Assembly: GCA_964437825.1 (NCBI GenBank) | Contig: CAYTIH010000015.1 | Span: 1-47,546 of the forward strand | DNA from: JBJFCE01 sp964437825 | Lineage (GTDB): Bacteria > Bacillota > Clostridia > Lachnospirales > Lachnospiraceae | Length of the DNA stretch: 47,546 nt | Direction of reading: 5' to 3' | In this document: piece by piece, positions 16,070 through 24,341 of the stretch | How positions within the stretch are numbered: the first letter of the stretch is position 1 | Layout: each line of letters begins with the position of its first letter | Program-made: the position numbers and the translations under genes | Notes under the pieces: model-generated | Databases searched by the model: none | What the model saw: the letters and a program-made list of their open reading frames with translations, nothing else | What the model was told of the DNA's origin: nothing

Positions 16070-16513
16070 TTACAGCTCACACTGCCTTGCAACGACACTT
16101 CTGACTGTCTGATCGCCCATATAACCGCATGCCCGAAGTCCCGACTGAATGATCCGGTTCCAGTTTCCGGCAGACAATTCTATTACCGTATCATCGTCCA
16201 ATTCTATGGTACAGGCATTTTCATTCTCATTTTCGGAATTGCACATGATTTTATACATATTTTTCCTGCTGATTGCGCCGATTTCCTCCAGTGTATTGAT
16301 CATACGGTATACGGTTGCAACTCCGATACTGTTGTCCCGGGCTGACGCCTTAAAATAAATCTCCTTACAGCAGGTGCACTCATCCTCTAAAATAATATCA
16401 AGCAGCATCAGTCTCTGCTTGGTGATCCTGCACCCGCGCTCCTTTAAGCGCTGAATGATAAGCTCTTTCTGCATTCTGGTTCTGTGATATTTTTCGGAGT
16501 CACGAATACTCAT
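16070..16513 (-). CDS. Divergent Fur-family transcriptional regulator
   Basis: 147 residues. The N-terminal winged helix is Fur-like: LKERGCRITKQRLMLLDIIL (26-45), KEIYFKA (50-56) and the recognition helix GVATVYRMINTLEEIGAI (64-81). The C-terminal half does not carry the His-rich HHxHxx motif or CxxC pairs that make the metal sites of Fur, Zur and PerR. Instead it has an Asn/Glu-rich NSENENEN linker and DDDTVIEL. Cys47, 49 and 50 (CTCC) lie in the DNA-binding domain. It may bind DNA as Fur does but sense a different signal. It lies directly after feoB. GGAGG precedes the ATG at 16513. Confidence 0.85.
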   Translation of the reverse strand: MSIRDSEKYHRTRMQKELIIQRLKERGCRITKQRLMLLDIILEDECTCCKEIYFKASARDNSIGVATVYRMINTLEEIGAISRKNMYKIMCNSENENENACTIELDDDTVIELSAGNWNRIIQSGLRACGYMGDQTVRSVVARQCEL

Positions 16514-16542
16514 ATTTCCTCCTTTTCTGCTTAGCGGGAACA

Positions 16543-16584
16543 TAAAAGGGGGAATGCATGGTTTCATGCAGATCCCCCTTTTTC
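16543..16584 (-). terminator. Strong hairpin between feoB and the Fur-like gene
   Basis: On the minus strand AAAAGGGGGA pairs with TCCCCCTTTT, with an inner TGCATG/CATGCA stem. It lies 12 bp after feoB and 30 bp before the regulator. It is a terminator or attenuator that could keep regulator expression below that of feoB. Confidence 0.7.
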
Positions 16585-16596
16585 CAGCCGGACTGC

Positions 16597-18780
16597 TTAT
16601 TTTGCACCAGCCATTTTCTTCATATTTACCTTTAATGTTTTGCTTTCTTTATACGGTCTTACTAACAGATAGATAAAGCCGATCACAAACAGGAAAGCAA
16701 TCACCGTTCCGATACCGAAAACGCCGTCGATAATCAGAGTACCGATCTGATATACGCAAAGCGCTGCAATATATGCAAGAATTGTCTGATATCCGATTGC
16801 GAACCAGAACCATTTTGCACTGTTCATCTCTCTCTTAATAGCTCCCATTGCAGCAAAGCAAGGTGCGCACAGAAGATTGAATACCAGATAGGAATATGCA
16901 GCAACCGCTGTCATGTTTCCGGCAAGTGATCCCCAATATTCGGCTCCGTCCTCTGCAACTTCTGCAAAGCCAAAGAGAATACCAAAGGTTCCTACAACGT
17001 TTTCCTTTGCAATCAGACCTGTGATTGCTGCAACCGCGCTCTTCCAGTCTCCCCAGCCAAGCGGACTGAAGATCCATGCAATTGCATTACCGATCGTTGC
17101 CAGAATACTGTGATCAATTTCCATATCCTCTAACATTCTGAATTTTCCGTCAACAACACCGAAGAAGGTTGTAAACCATACCACAATAGTGGATAACAGG
17201 ATAACGGTACCTGCTTTTTTGATAAAGGACCAGGCGCGCTCCCACATGCTTCTGAGAACCGCACCTACAGTAGGAAGATGATATGCGGGTAACTCCATAA
17301 CGAAGGGCGCCGGATCTCCTGCAAACATTTTGGTTTTCTTTAAGATAATACCGGAACAGATGATTGCCGCAATACCTACAAAGTATGCACTCCATGATAC
17401 CCAGCCTGCATTTTCAAAGAATGCGCCTGCAATCAAAGCGATGATAGGAAGCTTTGCACCGCAGGGAATAAAGGTCGTAGTCATAACGGTCATCTTACGG
17501 TCTCTGTCATTTTCGATGGTTCTGGATGCCATGACGCCCGGAACACCGCATCCGCTTCCGATCAGCATCGGAATGAAGGATTTGCCGGAAAGACCGAACT
17601 TACGGAAAATTCTATCCATGATGAATGCAACACGTGCCATATATCCGCAGGCTTCCAGGAATGCCAGGAAGATGAAAAGTACAAGCATCTGCGGTACAAA
17701 TCCGAGAACCGCTCCGACACCGGCTACAATACCGTCCAGAATCAGTCCCTGTAACCAGTCGGCGCATCCGATTGCACTCAAGCCATTTTCAACCAAAACA
17801 GGAATACCCGGAACCTCCAATCCAAACAGGCTCCAGCCATCGCCAAACACACCGTCGTTTGCCCAGTCGGTAGCCCATGTACCAACCGTAGTAACAGAAA
17901 TGTAATATACTAAGAACATAACCACTGCAAAGATCGGTAATGCCAGCCATCTGTTAGTAACAATACGGTCAATCTTGTCAGAGGTTGTCAGTTTCTGTTT
18001 CTTGCTCTTGGTAACGCATTCTCCGATAATGGAGGAAATATATACATATCTTTCGTTGGTAATAATACTTTCCGTATCGTCATCCAATGCATCCTCAAGC
18101 TGTTTGATTTCAGCAGATACATCCGGCTTCTGCTTCATCTGAAGTTCGATTTTATCATCCTTTTCCAAAAGCTTAATTGCAAAGAATCTCTTCTGTTCAT
18201 CCGGAACCAGTCCTGCCAGCCTGCCTTCCACCGTTTCAATCACGGCTTCTACATTTGCCGAAAATTCGTGAACCGGCGCGGCAGCCGTTTTCTGATTTGC
18301 AAGTGCAACGGCCTTTTCCGCTGTCTTCTGGATGCCGGTTCCTTTCAGTGCGGAAATCTCGACAACCTCGCAGCCAAGCTTTTTGCTTAACTTATCAGTA
18401 TGTATCTTGTCGCCTGTCTTTTCCACAATATCCATCATGTTAACTGCCATGATCACGGGAATGCCAAGCTCCATAACCTGTGTGGACAGATACAGGTTTC
18501 TCTCGATATTGGTACCGTCTACGATATTGATGATTGCATCCGGTCTTTCACCGATCAGATAATTTCTGGCTACCACTTCTTCCAATGTATATGGGGACAA
18601 TGAATAAATACCGGGTAAGTCCATAATGGTTACGTCCTTATGTCCCTTTAACTTACCTTCTTTTTTCTCTACCGTTACACCGGGCCAGTTACCAACGAAC
18701 TGGTTAGAACCTGTCAGTGCATTGAATAGTGTTGTCTTACCGCAGTTTGGATTACCTGCTAATGCGATTTTAATTGACAT
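16597..18780 (-). CDS. feoB: Ferrous iron transport protein B
   Basis: 727 residues, the main Fe2+ uptake permease of anaerobes. The N-terminal G-protein domain shows G1 GNPNCGKTT (9-17), G3 DLPGIYSL, G4 NMMD and G5 SALKG. A helical GDI-like region follows (to ~270), then the membrane part with two gate repeats (GSGCGVPGVMASRT and LCAPCFAAMGA, both with the conserved Cys). Length and motifs are complete. It follows two feoA genes in order, with a 216-bp gap that contains a GTTAG palindrome, so it may have a promoter of its own. The final gene product is probably under the same iron control as feoA. Confidence 0.96.
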   Translation of the reverse strand: MSIKIALAGNPNCGKTTLFNALTGSNQFVGNWPGVTVEKKEGKLKGHKDVTIMDLPGIYSLSPYTLEEVVARNYLIGERPDAIINIVDGTNIERNLYLSTQVMELGIPVIMAVNMMDIVEKTGDKIHTDKLSKKLGCEVVEISALKGTGIQKTAEKAVALANQKTAAAPVHEFSANVEAVIETVEGRLAGLVPDEQKRFFAIKLLEKDDKIELQMKQKPDVSAEIKQLEDALDDDTESIITNERYVYISSIIGECVTKSKKQKLTTSDKIDRIVTNRWLALPIFAVVMFLVYYISVTTVGTWATDWANDGVFGDGWSLFGLEVPGIPVLVENGLSAIGCADWLQGLILDGIVAGVGAVLGFVPQMLVLFIFLAFLEACGYMARVAFIMDRIFRKFGLSGKSFIPMLIGSGCGVPGVMASRTIENDRDRKMTVMTTTFIPCGAKLPIIALIAGAFFENAGWVSWSAYFVGIAAIICSGIILKKTKMFAGDPAPFVMELPAYHLPTVGAVLRSMWERAWSFIKKAGTVILLSTIVVWFTTFFGVVDGKFRMLEDMEIDHSILATIGNAIAWIFSPLGWGDWKSAVAAITGLIAKENVVGTFGILFGFAEVAEDGAEYWGSLAGNMTAVAAYSYLVFNLLCAPCFAAMGAIKREMNSAKWFWFAIGYQTILAYIAALCVYQIGTLIIDGVFGIGTVIAFLFVIGFIYLLVRPYKESKTLKVNMKKMAGAK

Positions 18781-18932
18781 CTCTATGCTCCTTTTCCATC
18801 TAAATAATAGATTTTACATAATACCGGCAAAATGGCCATGCATTCGCATGTTTGCGAAGCAATTATGCTATACTATGTAGACTTGCCTTGCTGTTCGTCA
18901 TCCCTTGTTACAGGTTGACGCTGCTTATTTTA

Positions 18933-18948
18933 GTTAGGTTTTTCTAAC
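18933..18948. promoter_or_regulatory. Candidate metalloregulator operator upstream of feoB
   Basis: GTTAG-GTTTTT-CTAAC, a perfect core match to the feoA operator. On the minus strand it lies in and around a weak TTTACT-N17-TAACTA promoter. The remaining intergenic 18781-18996 holds a TTCGCA-AACA-TGCGAA hairpin near 18850. Confidence 0.6.
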
Positions 18949-18996
18949 CTTTGAGTAAAAAAAATTGTTTCCGTTGTACTTGCGTCATGTCAAAAA

Positions 18997-19218
18997 CTAC
19001 TCTACTTCGATCATTTCAGCATCCGCTTTTCTGATGGACAGCTCATAGCCTCTCACTGTTACTTCCACAGGATCACCCAGAGGCGCTACTTTTCTAACGT
19101 ATACCTCCACTCCTTTCGTAATGCCCATGTCCATGATACGTCTTTTAACCGGACCTTCACCGGACAGTTTTTTCACCGTAACGGTCTGCCCGCAGGCTAC
19201 TTCTTTTAAAGTTTTCAT
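18997..19218 (-). CDS. feoA: FeoA domain protein (second copy)
   Basis: 73 residues forming the small SH3-like FeoA fold: KKLSGEGPVKRRIMDMGITKGVEVYVRK is the classical beta-turn pattern, then PLGDPVEVTVRGYELSIRKADAEMI. FeoA is a cytoplasmic accessory to FeoB that may act on its G domain. It is 77 bp after the first feoA and 216 bp before feoB. Confidence 0.93.
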   Translation of the reverse strand: MKTLKEVACGQTVTVKKLSGEGPVKRRIMDMGITKGVEVYVRKVAPLGDPVEVTVRGYELSIRKADAEMIEVE

Positions 19219-19295
19219 ACTCTTTCCTCTTTCCTCTTTTCTTTATTTCTATTGCTGTTTTTCTTTATTTCCTTGTCTTTATGAGCGCTTTGCTG

Positions 19296-19508
19296 TCAAA
19301 CCATGATTTTATTTGCCATATCCTTGCCTATTGCCACTCTGGAATCTTTAATATTCACGATTACATTTCCATTTATCATAGAAATAACCGTTACGATACC
19401 GCCTGTTACAAATCCGAGATTTTCCAGAAATCTTCTGGTTTCTTCTTTTCCGCCAACCTTTTTGATTACATTAGGCTCGCCTTCCTTAGCCATTGTCAAC
19501 GGCATCAT
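19296..19508 (-). CDS. feoA: FeoA domain protein (first copy, divergent)
   Basis: 70 residues. RRFLENLGFVTGGIVTVISMINGNVIVNIKDSRVAIGKDMANKIMV keeps the FeoA fold pattern (L-x2-LGF-x2-G and a final R-x-A-IG), but its N-terminus, MAKEGEPNVIKKVGGKEET, is that of the shorter, first-position FeoA paralogue often found in clostridia. Paired feoA genes before feoB suggest two different interaction partners. GAGAGG lies just before the ATG and the operator-controlled promoter is 115 bp upstream. Confidence 0.9.
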   Translation of the reverse strand: MMPLTMAKEGEPNVIKKVGGKEETRRFLENLGFVTGGIVTVISMINGNVIVNIKDSRVAIGKDMANKIMV

Positions 19509-19612
19509 CTCAACCTCTCTTTCTGTTCCGGTTTCTGGTCGGTCAATCTCTCAAAATCAGGCTGTCAGAAACCCATTCTGATTTTTTCTTGTTGGTAATT
19601 ATTTTCATTTCT

Positions 19613-19650
19613 ATGTTGGTTAGTATATGCTAACCAACATTAGATGTCAA
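19613..19650 (-). promoter_or_regulatory. feo promoter with a 28-bp palindromic operator over spacer and -10
   Basis: Minus strand TTGACA (19645-19650), 17 bp, TATACT (19622-19627), a near-perfect promoter. The 28-bp inverted repeat 19613-19640 has perfect 11-bp arms ATGTTGGTTAG and CTAACCAACAT around a 6-bp centre and covers spacer and -10, an ideal place for a repressor. The half-site GGTTAG recalls DtxR/IdeR sites, but the 6-bp centre is wider. It is unlike the usual GATAAT-type Fur box. Confidence 0.85.
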
Positions 19651-19735
19651 GAACTTTATTTATATTTTTTTAGATTGGTAAATTTTTTTAGATTTTATTT
19701 TCTGTTTTTCTCCGCCTGCGGCGGGTCAGATATGA

Positions 19736-19777
19736 TAAAAGCGGACCAATTCATGCATTTCATGAATTGATCCGCTC
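19736..19777 (-). terminator. Terminator after the DUF6033-like gene
   Basis: On the minus strand AGCGGATCAATTCATG pairs with CATGAATTGGTCCGCT (one mismatch) over a five-base loop, followed by TTTTATC. Confidence 0.8.
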
Positions 19778-19864
19778 TTTCGGGCCCTGAACCTCAGTAT
19801 CATCAAAATCACTTCTCCGAGATTTGTATGTTTTCTGTCTGCGGTTAAAACGCCTGCTGCCGTT

Positions 19865-20707
19865 TTAACCGCGAAAATCAATATGCTGTCCCACCCGGAG
19901 TTCTTCTTCAGTACGGACATAACTGCTGCGCACACTATAATTAACATCATTGATTTTCCGGAGCAGTTCTTCTATGGAGGACGCCGTTACCGTTACCGGA
20001 TCCTCTTTTGATGAAGACAGCGCTCCCGCCCTGCCGGTATCGGCAGTGCCGGTTCCTTTCCGGGACCGTTTTTCTGATTCTGCCTTTCGTTTTTCCCGGC
20101 TTTCCTCAAGCTGCTCGCTCTCAGCCTCTTTTTCAGCCTTCTTCTGATCCGCTTTTTTCTGAGCCGTCTTTTTCTCGATTCTTTCTCTCTGCGCTGCCAG
20201 AGATTTATCAACAACGGCAAAGAAGGATACCTTTCCGTCATCCTGTACCTGCATTCCAAAGCTTGTCACATTTCCCAAAGTTTTGAGCTTTGTCTGCATC
20301 TGGGCAAGCTGCCTGTCTCCGTTTTCGATAATGGCCTCATATTTCTCCCTATAGCTCTCGTCCTCAGCCATCCGCTCAATCTTATCTTCATCGATTAAAA
20401 CAACGGTTCTTCCCGGCTTTGAAAATGCTCCGGCAGACATCTGGGCCTCCTGAATCTTATCCCGGCTTACCAGTACAAAATCCATGTTGGAATACTTCGC
20501 TTTCAGCTGGTCGTAATAGTTCTGCGCCTTCTCGCTCAGTTCAGGCGTTCCTACAACGTTTCCGTATGCGGACTTTGTCTTTCCATAGGTGGTCTTTGCC
20601 GTTTTCTGCACTGCGTCATTTTTTACGGCTCTGCCCGCATAGCTGCCGCCTGCTGCAGTATCCGTATATACTGCATTTTCTACCTGTGACACTGCATTCA
20701 TACTCAT
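19865..20707 (-). CDS. DUF6033-like coiled-coil protein
   Basis: 280 residues. The first ~150 residues form a compact domain (KAQNYYDQLKAKYSNMDFVLVSRD, then GRTVVLIDEDKIERMAED). Residues ~165-215 are a long Lys/Glu-rich coiled coil (KKTAQKKADQKKAEKEAESE), followed by a Ser/Thr/Gly linker and an amphipathic SIEELLRKINDV tail. No signal peptide or membrane helix. It resembles the DUF6033 family of Lachnospiraceae, function unknown. The GxAxxY-rich N-terminus recalls flagellar or export-linked small proteins but I see no firm link. GGAGG precedes the ATG. It follows the subtilase by 125 bp and ends in a strong terminator. Confidence 0.75.
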   Translation of the reverse strand: MSMNAVSQVENAVYTDTAAGGSYAGRAVKNDAVQKTAKTTYGKTKSAYGNVVGTPELSEKAQNYYDQLKAKYSNMDFVLVSRDKIQEAQMSAGAFSKPGRTVVLIDEDKIERMAEDESYREKYEAIIENGDRQLAQMQTKLKTLGNVTSFGMQVQDDGKVSFFAVVDKSLAAQRERIEKKTAQKKADQKKAEKEAESEQLEESREKRKAESEKRSRKGTGTADTGRAGALSSSKEDPVTVTASSIEELLRKINDVNYSVRSSYVRTEEELRVGQHIDFRG

Positions 20708-20832
20708 ATTTGTCCTCCTTGACCTTTTTTGTAACCGAAAGCGATGTAATCATCATCCTTGCTGTTACCGATACTTTCGGTCCATTTATGATATCGACAG
20801 TTTTCTCAAAAAAATAACGGGTGCGAAAAAAA

Positions 20833-22608
20833 TCACCTGGGTAAGCTATCCGCCAGACACAGCGCACCCCAGCCCACCTTATCATTCGGATACAGCGCCT
20901 CTCCCCTGATCGGTCTTGCTCCCGCCCGCAGATATGCTTTCATTTTTTCTCCGTAGCAATACGGATCCACGCCGCGGATAATTCCCTGTTCCATCATCAG
21001 CACACAGGACCCGGACACAAACGGCGTTGCAAATGAGGTTCCCGATACCGTTACGAATTCGCTGCCCGGCCCAAGTGTTCGAATTCCCACTCCCGGCGCA
21101 GCCAGATCAGGTTTAACATTGCCATAGTCTGCAAGCCTCGTTTCTTGGTTTACATAATAATATCCTCTTCCGGAAAAATCCGCATAATTTTCATTTAAAT
21201 GATTATAGGCTCCGACCGTGATCACCTTGGATGACGTGGAGGGAATCGTCAGGGTCTGCTGCGCTGTCGGCTGCAGGAAAATCGTTTCTTCCCCGCGCAC
21301 TTCTGCGGAAGGAAGATATAAATGATATTCTCCCGACTTAATACTCCTTCCGGTGATCTCAATGATCCAATCTCCGCTGTCAATATACGGTCTGTTGTCC
21401 GCCGGTATCATCTCTATATAAATTTCCTGATCGGTGGAATAGGGACTTGGGGTACCCAGATAAATAAGCAGTCTCGTCCTCTCCAAATTCACCGAAACGG
21501 CAGTTCCGATGCCGCTGTCTGTTTCCAGCGTATAACTTTCTCCGCCCGGAGAACGAATGACAATTTGGTAGCGGTCCACCGAGCTGGTCCAGATCTGCAG
21601 GGAAAGCGACATCTCATAAGGTCCCACCGACAATACCTCCCTGTTAACCCGGTTTACCTGCGCAATTCGTCCGACATGTCCTGCAGTGCTGCCCTCATTT
21701 CCGCTCCCCACACAAATGGAGGTTCTTCCGATTTCCGCGGCATTATCCAGAAACCGTTCCAATAAAGAAGAACCGTCATGCGAACCATAGGTATTGCCAA
21801 AGCTCAGGTTGATACATAAGGGCATATGATATTCCTGTGCCTTTCTCAGACACCAGGTAATCCCGCGCATCAGCTGGGTCGTCTTGGGAAAGCCTCCCGG
21901 TCTGGTCGTCCCAAGCTTTACAATGAGCAGGCTGCACTGTGAAGAAACTCCGATAAATCCAAGCTCATCCGAATATCCTGCCGCGATTGACGTGACGGCA
22001 GTTCCATGCCCCGATATATCCACGCTCGGAAGCACACTGAACCAGTCCGCACCCGCAGCAAGCGCCTGATTAATCTGTTCACTTGAAAATTCGCTTCCCT
22101 CTATATATCCTTCCGGCGGTCTGAATCCGTTTTCCTGCGTTGGCATAATCGTCTGATCCCACAGATTCAAAATTCTGGTCGTACCGTCCGCTTTTCGGAA
22201 CGCCGTGCTTTTGTAATCGATTCCCGTATCCAATACCGCCAGCAGTACGCCCGTTCCCGTCAGATACGGCTCCCTCAAAATGACCGGAAGAATGCATGCC
22301 GCCGCCATGGGCTGTATTAATTCGAAATAAAGGCGCTTTGGTTTTTCCATATATTCAATCTGATAAAGATCCGCAACGGTATCCAACAGCTGCGCCGGAA
22401 TCGTCAAAATAGCATAGCCGGCAATCAGTTCTTCCGCCAAAACGCCCAATTCTCTGACCGTATCAAGGCTCTCCTGATATTTGACAATCACCTCCCAGGT
22501 ATTTTTCTCCGAATCGTATCCGGTACTTAGTTCTTCCGATTTCGCACGTTCCTGCGGGGTAATCTCCATGGATAAATTTAAAACGTTTTCTTTCTTTGGG
22601 GAATTCAT
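20833..22608 (-). CDS. S8 (subtilisin-like) serine protease, Csp-like
   Basis: 591 residues. The catalytic triad is intact: Asp127 in AVLDTGID, His201 in SGHGTAV and Ser525 in SGTSFATP, with the oxyanion Asn in GSGNEG (near 303). A ~95-residue prodomain-like segment (SLDTVRELGVLAEELIAGYAILTIP) precedes, and a ~130-residue insertion sits between the Asn and Ser blocks, as in the clostridial Csp germination proteases (CspA/B/C). There is no signal peptide. Csp proteins cleave the cortex hydrolase SleC during spore germination, so a role in spores is likely but not proven. AGGAG precedes ATG 22608. It is divergent from an AraC-type regulator. Confidence 0.87.
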   Translation of the reverse strand: MNSPKKENVLNLSMEITPQERAKSEELSTGYDSEKNTWEVIVKYQESLDTVRELGVLAEELIAGYAILTIPAQLLDTVADLYQIEYMEKPKRLYFELIQPMAAACILPVILREPYLTGTGVLLAVLDTGIDYKSTAFRKADGTTRILNLWDQTIMPTQENGFRPPEGYIEGSEFSSEQINQALAAGADWFSVLPSVDISGHGTAVTSIAAGYSDELGFIGVSSQCSLLIVKLGTTRPGGFPKTTQLMRGITWCLRKAQEYHMPLCINLSFGNTYGSHDGSSLLERFLDNAAEIGRTSICVGSGNEGSTAGHVGRIAQVNRVNREVLSVGPYEMSLSLQIWTSSVDRYQIVIRSPGGESYTLETDSGIGTAVSVNLERTRLLIYLGTPSPYSTDQEIYIEMIPADNRPYIDSGDWIIEITGRSIKSGEYHLYLPSAEVRGEETIFLQPTAQQTLTIPSTSSKVITVGAYNHLNENYADFSGRGYYYVNQETRLADYGNVKPDLAAPGVGIRTLGPGSEFVTVSGTSFATPFVSGSCVLMMEQGIIRGVDPYCYGEKMKAYLRAGARPIRGEALYPNDKVGWGALCLADSLPR

Positions 22609-22849
22609 ATAGGACTCCTGTATAACGATTACTAGCATTATATGACTTTTCAGAGAACGGCATTTCTCAAATATTTATAAATTTTAACATTTACACCTGT
22701 TTTTTTTTCACATGCTATGCTATATTCATATCAAATCTAAATAATACTATATTGCTATTCAGGAAAATATATTAGTATTAATTTCACTTTTTTTCCATTA
22801 TATTATCAAACATTATAATACAGTTCAAAAAATCATGGAGGTTCCTGTC

Positions 22850-23830
22850 ATGTCAGAAACTAATGTAACCATTCGTGTAAATGATTTTATGAAGGAAAAA
22901 AAAACACATGGTAATCTGGAATATCCTGTTGCCATTTATCATGTGGATCTTCACAATTTGTATATGGGATTTGTCCGCTGGCACTGGCATGAAGAATTGG
23001 AAATTAATGTCGTCACGGAAGGCCGCATGGAATGTCTCATTGGGGATGATTCCTTCATAATGGAAAAGGGAGACTGCATTTTTATCAACCAGAACGTCAT
23101 GCACTCCATCCACCCCATCGGTAATGAGCCGGGGAAATTTGACGCCATTGTTTTTCATCCTGCCGTCTTATTCAGCTATAGTATGACCTATATGAACACC
23201 AAATACCTGATTCCGATTATAGGCAATCCAAATCTGAAAACGTTCCTCATGAATTTCTCCTACGAACACTTCCATGAGGCGACGGAATATATCTCGGAGC
23301 TTCTAAGTGCAAATAACGACATGACCTTCGGATATGAAATCATTACCAAAATCTGTCTGTCCCGGTTATGGCTTTTGCTTTTGCAGGAATTCGGCTCCGC
23401 CAAAACGCCGCAGGATTCGCGGGAATCCCTGCCCCTTGGAGAATCCCGTGCAAAAGATGCGGTCATCTATATTCAGGAGCACTACAACGAACCCATTTCC
23501 CTTGACGAAATTGCCGCCGCCATCCATGTCAGCAGAAGTGAATGCTGCAGGTGCTTCAAACGCGCACTGCATTGTACTCCCTTTGAATATCTGATGAAAT
23601 ACCGAATTTTCATGGCTTCCATGAAAATCTGTCAGGACACCGGCAATACACTGTCCTTTTCCGATATCGCAGTCTCCGTAGGATTCAATAACGTAAGCTA
23701 TTTCAATAAGCTGTTCAAGCACTTTTTGAAATGCACGCCTTCCCAGTACCGGAAAACCCTGCGAAACGGAAATGTCCAGAATATCAATTGTTTTCCTCCC
23801 ATTCCGTTTGAGGAACATGTATCCCGCTGA
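22850..23830 (+). CDS. AraC-family transcriptional regulator with cupin sensor
   Basis: 326 residues. The N-terminal cupin (WHWHEELEINVVTEGRMECLIGD, residues ~40-65, then MEKGDCIFINQNVMHSI) binds a small ligand such as a sugar. Two C-terminal HTH motifs follow: ISLDEIAAAIHVSRSECCRCFK (~222-243) and LSFSDIAVSVGFNNVSYFNKLFK (~270-292). The start at 22850 is chosen because the upstream in-frame ATG is part of the GGAGG ribosome site itself. No sugar genes adjoin it. The AT-rich 240 bp before it, shared with the divergent protease gene, is the probable control region. Confidence 0.92.
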   Translation: MSETNVTIRVNDFMKEKKTHGNLEYPVAIYHVDLHNLYMGFVRWHWHEELEINVVTEGRMECLIGDDSFIMEKGDCIFINQNVMHSIHPIGNEPGKFDAIVFHPAVLFSYSMTYMNTKYLIPIIGNPNLKTFLMNFSYEHFHEATEYISELLSANNDMTFGYEIITKICLSRLWLLLLQEFGSAKTPQDSRESLPLGESRAKDAVIYIQEHYNEPISLDEIAAAIHVSRSECCRCFKRALHCTPFEYLMKYRIFMASMKICQDTGNTLSFSDIAVSVGFNNVSYFNKLFKHFLKCTPSQYRKTLRNGNVQNINCFPPIPFEEHVSR

Positions 23831-23835
23831 AAGAA

Positions 23836-24273
23836 CTATTCCCGGGACTGAAGCTTTTCCTCAAGCTGCTTTACGGTCCGTCTGAGCATGGTTTCGTCAT
23901 GGCAGTCCTTCAGGATTGCCATGTAAATCCGCTCACCCGCTTCCTCCTTCAGAATTCTTCCTCTGTACTCGCAAAAGCGCGGAGTGCCCTCCGGACCGAT
24001 CAGACGGATATTCAGAAATACGGAATGCAGAAACTCCAACTGAGTTTCAATCATTTCTCTGATCCTCTCAAGCTCCGCATGAGGTATGACCTCATAGAAA
24101 TTCGTAATTTTCTGCTCTGCCTCATCCTGATCGGAAGGATCTGAAAGCATAGCCTCAAATCCCCTGTTGCTCTCCAGAATTTCGCCGTCCTTTTCCCGGT
24201 ATATCACAACTCCTCCCGGCATAAAATCCATTAAAATCCGATACTTTTCTTCCAATAGATAATTCTGTGACAT
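23836..24273 (-). CDS. Stand-alone PAS-domain protein
   Basis: 145 residues. MDFMPGGVVIYREKDGEILESNRGFEAML is the start of a PAS sensor fold, continuing through GPEGTPRFCEYRGRILKEEAGERIYMAILKDC, which ends the five-stranded sheet. A short coiled coil (RRTVKQLEEKLQSRE) closes the protein. No output domain such as kinase, GGDEF or HTH is attached, so it may signal by binding another protein. Six G residues sit seven bases before the second ATG at 24273, preferred to the ATG at 24279. It is convergent with the AraC gene, six bases apart, with no terminator between them. Confidence 0.75.
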   Translation of the reverse strand: MSQNYLLEEKYRILMDFMPGGVVIYREKDGEILESNRGFEAMLSDPSDQDEAEQKITNFYEVIPHAELERIREMIETQLEFLHSVFLNIRLIGPEGTPRFCEYRGRILKEEAGERIYMAILKDCHDETMLRRTVKQLEEKLQSRE

Positions 24274-24341
24274 CCGCATTCCCCCCTTTTGGGCATTCGG
24301 TACAAATACCCGTATTTTCCGCCAATCCGGCTATTTTCGTA

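Noticed and set aside
20708..20832. ACCGAAAG/CTTTCGGT inverted repeat between the protease and DUF6033-like genes as a terminator or riboswitch
   Set aside because: The loop is about 34 bases, no T-run follows, and no known riboswitch core was recognised.
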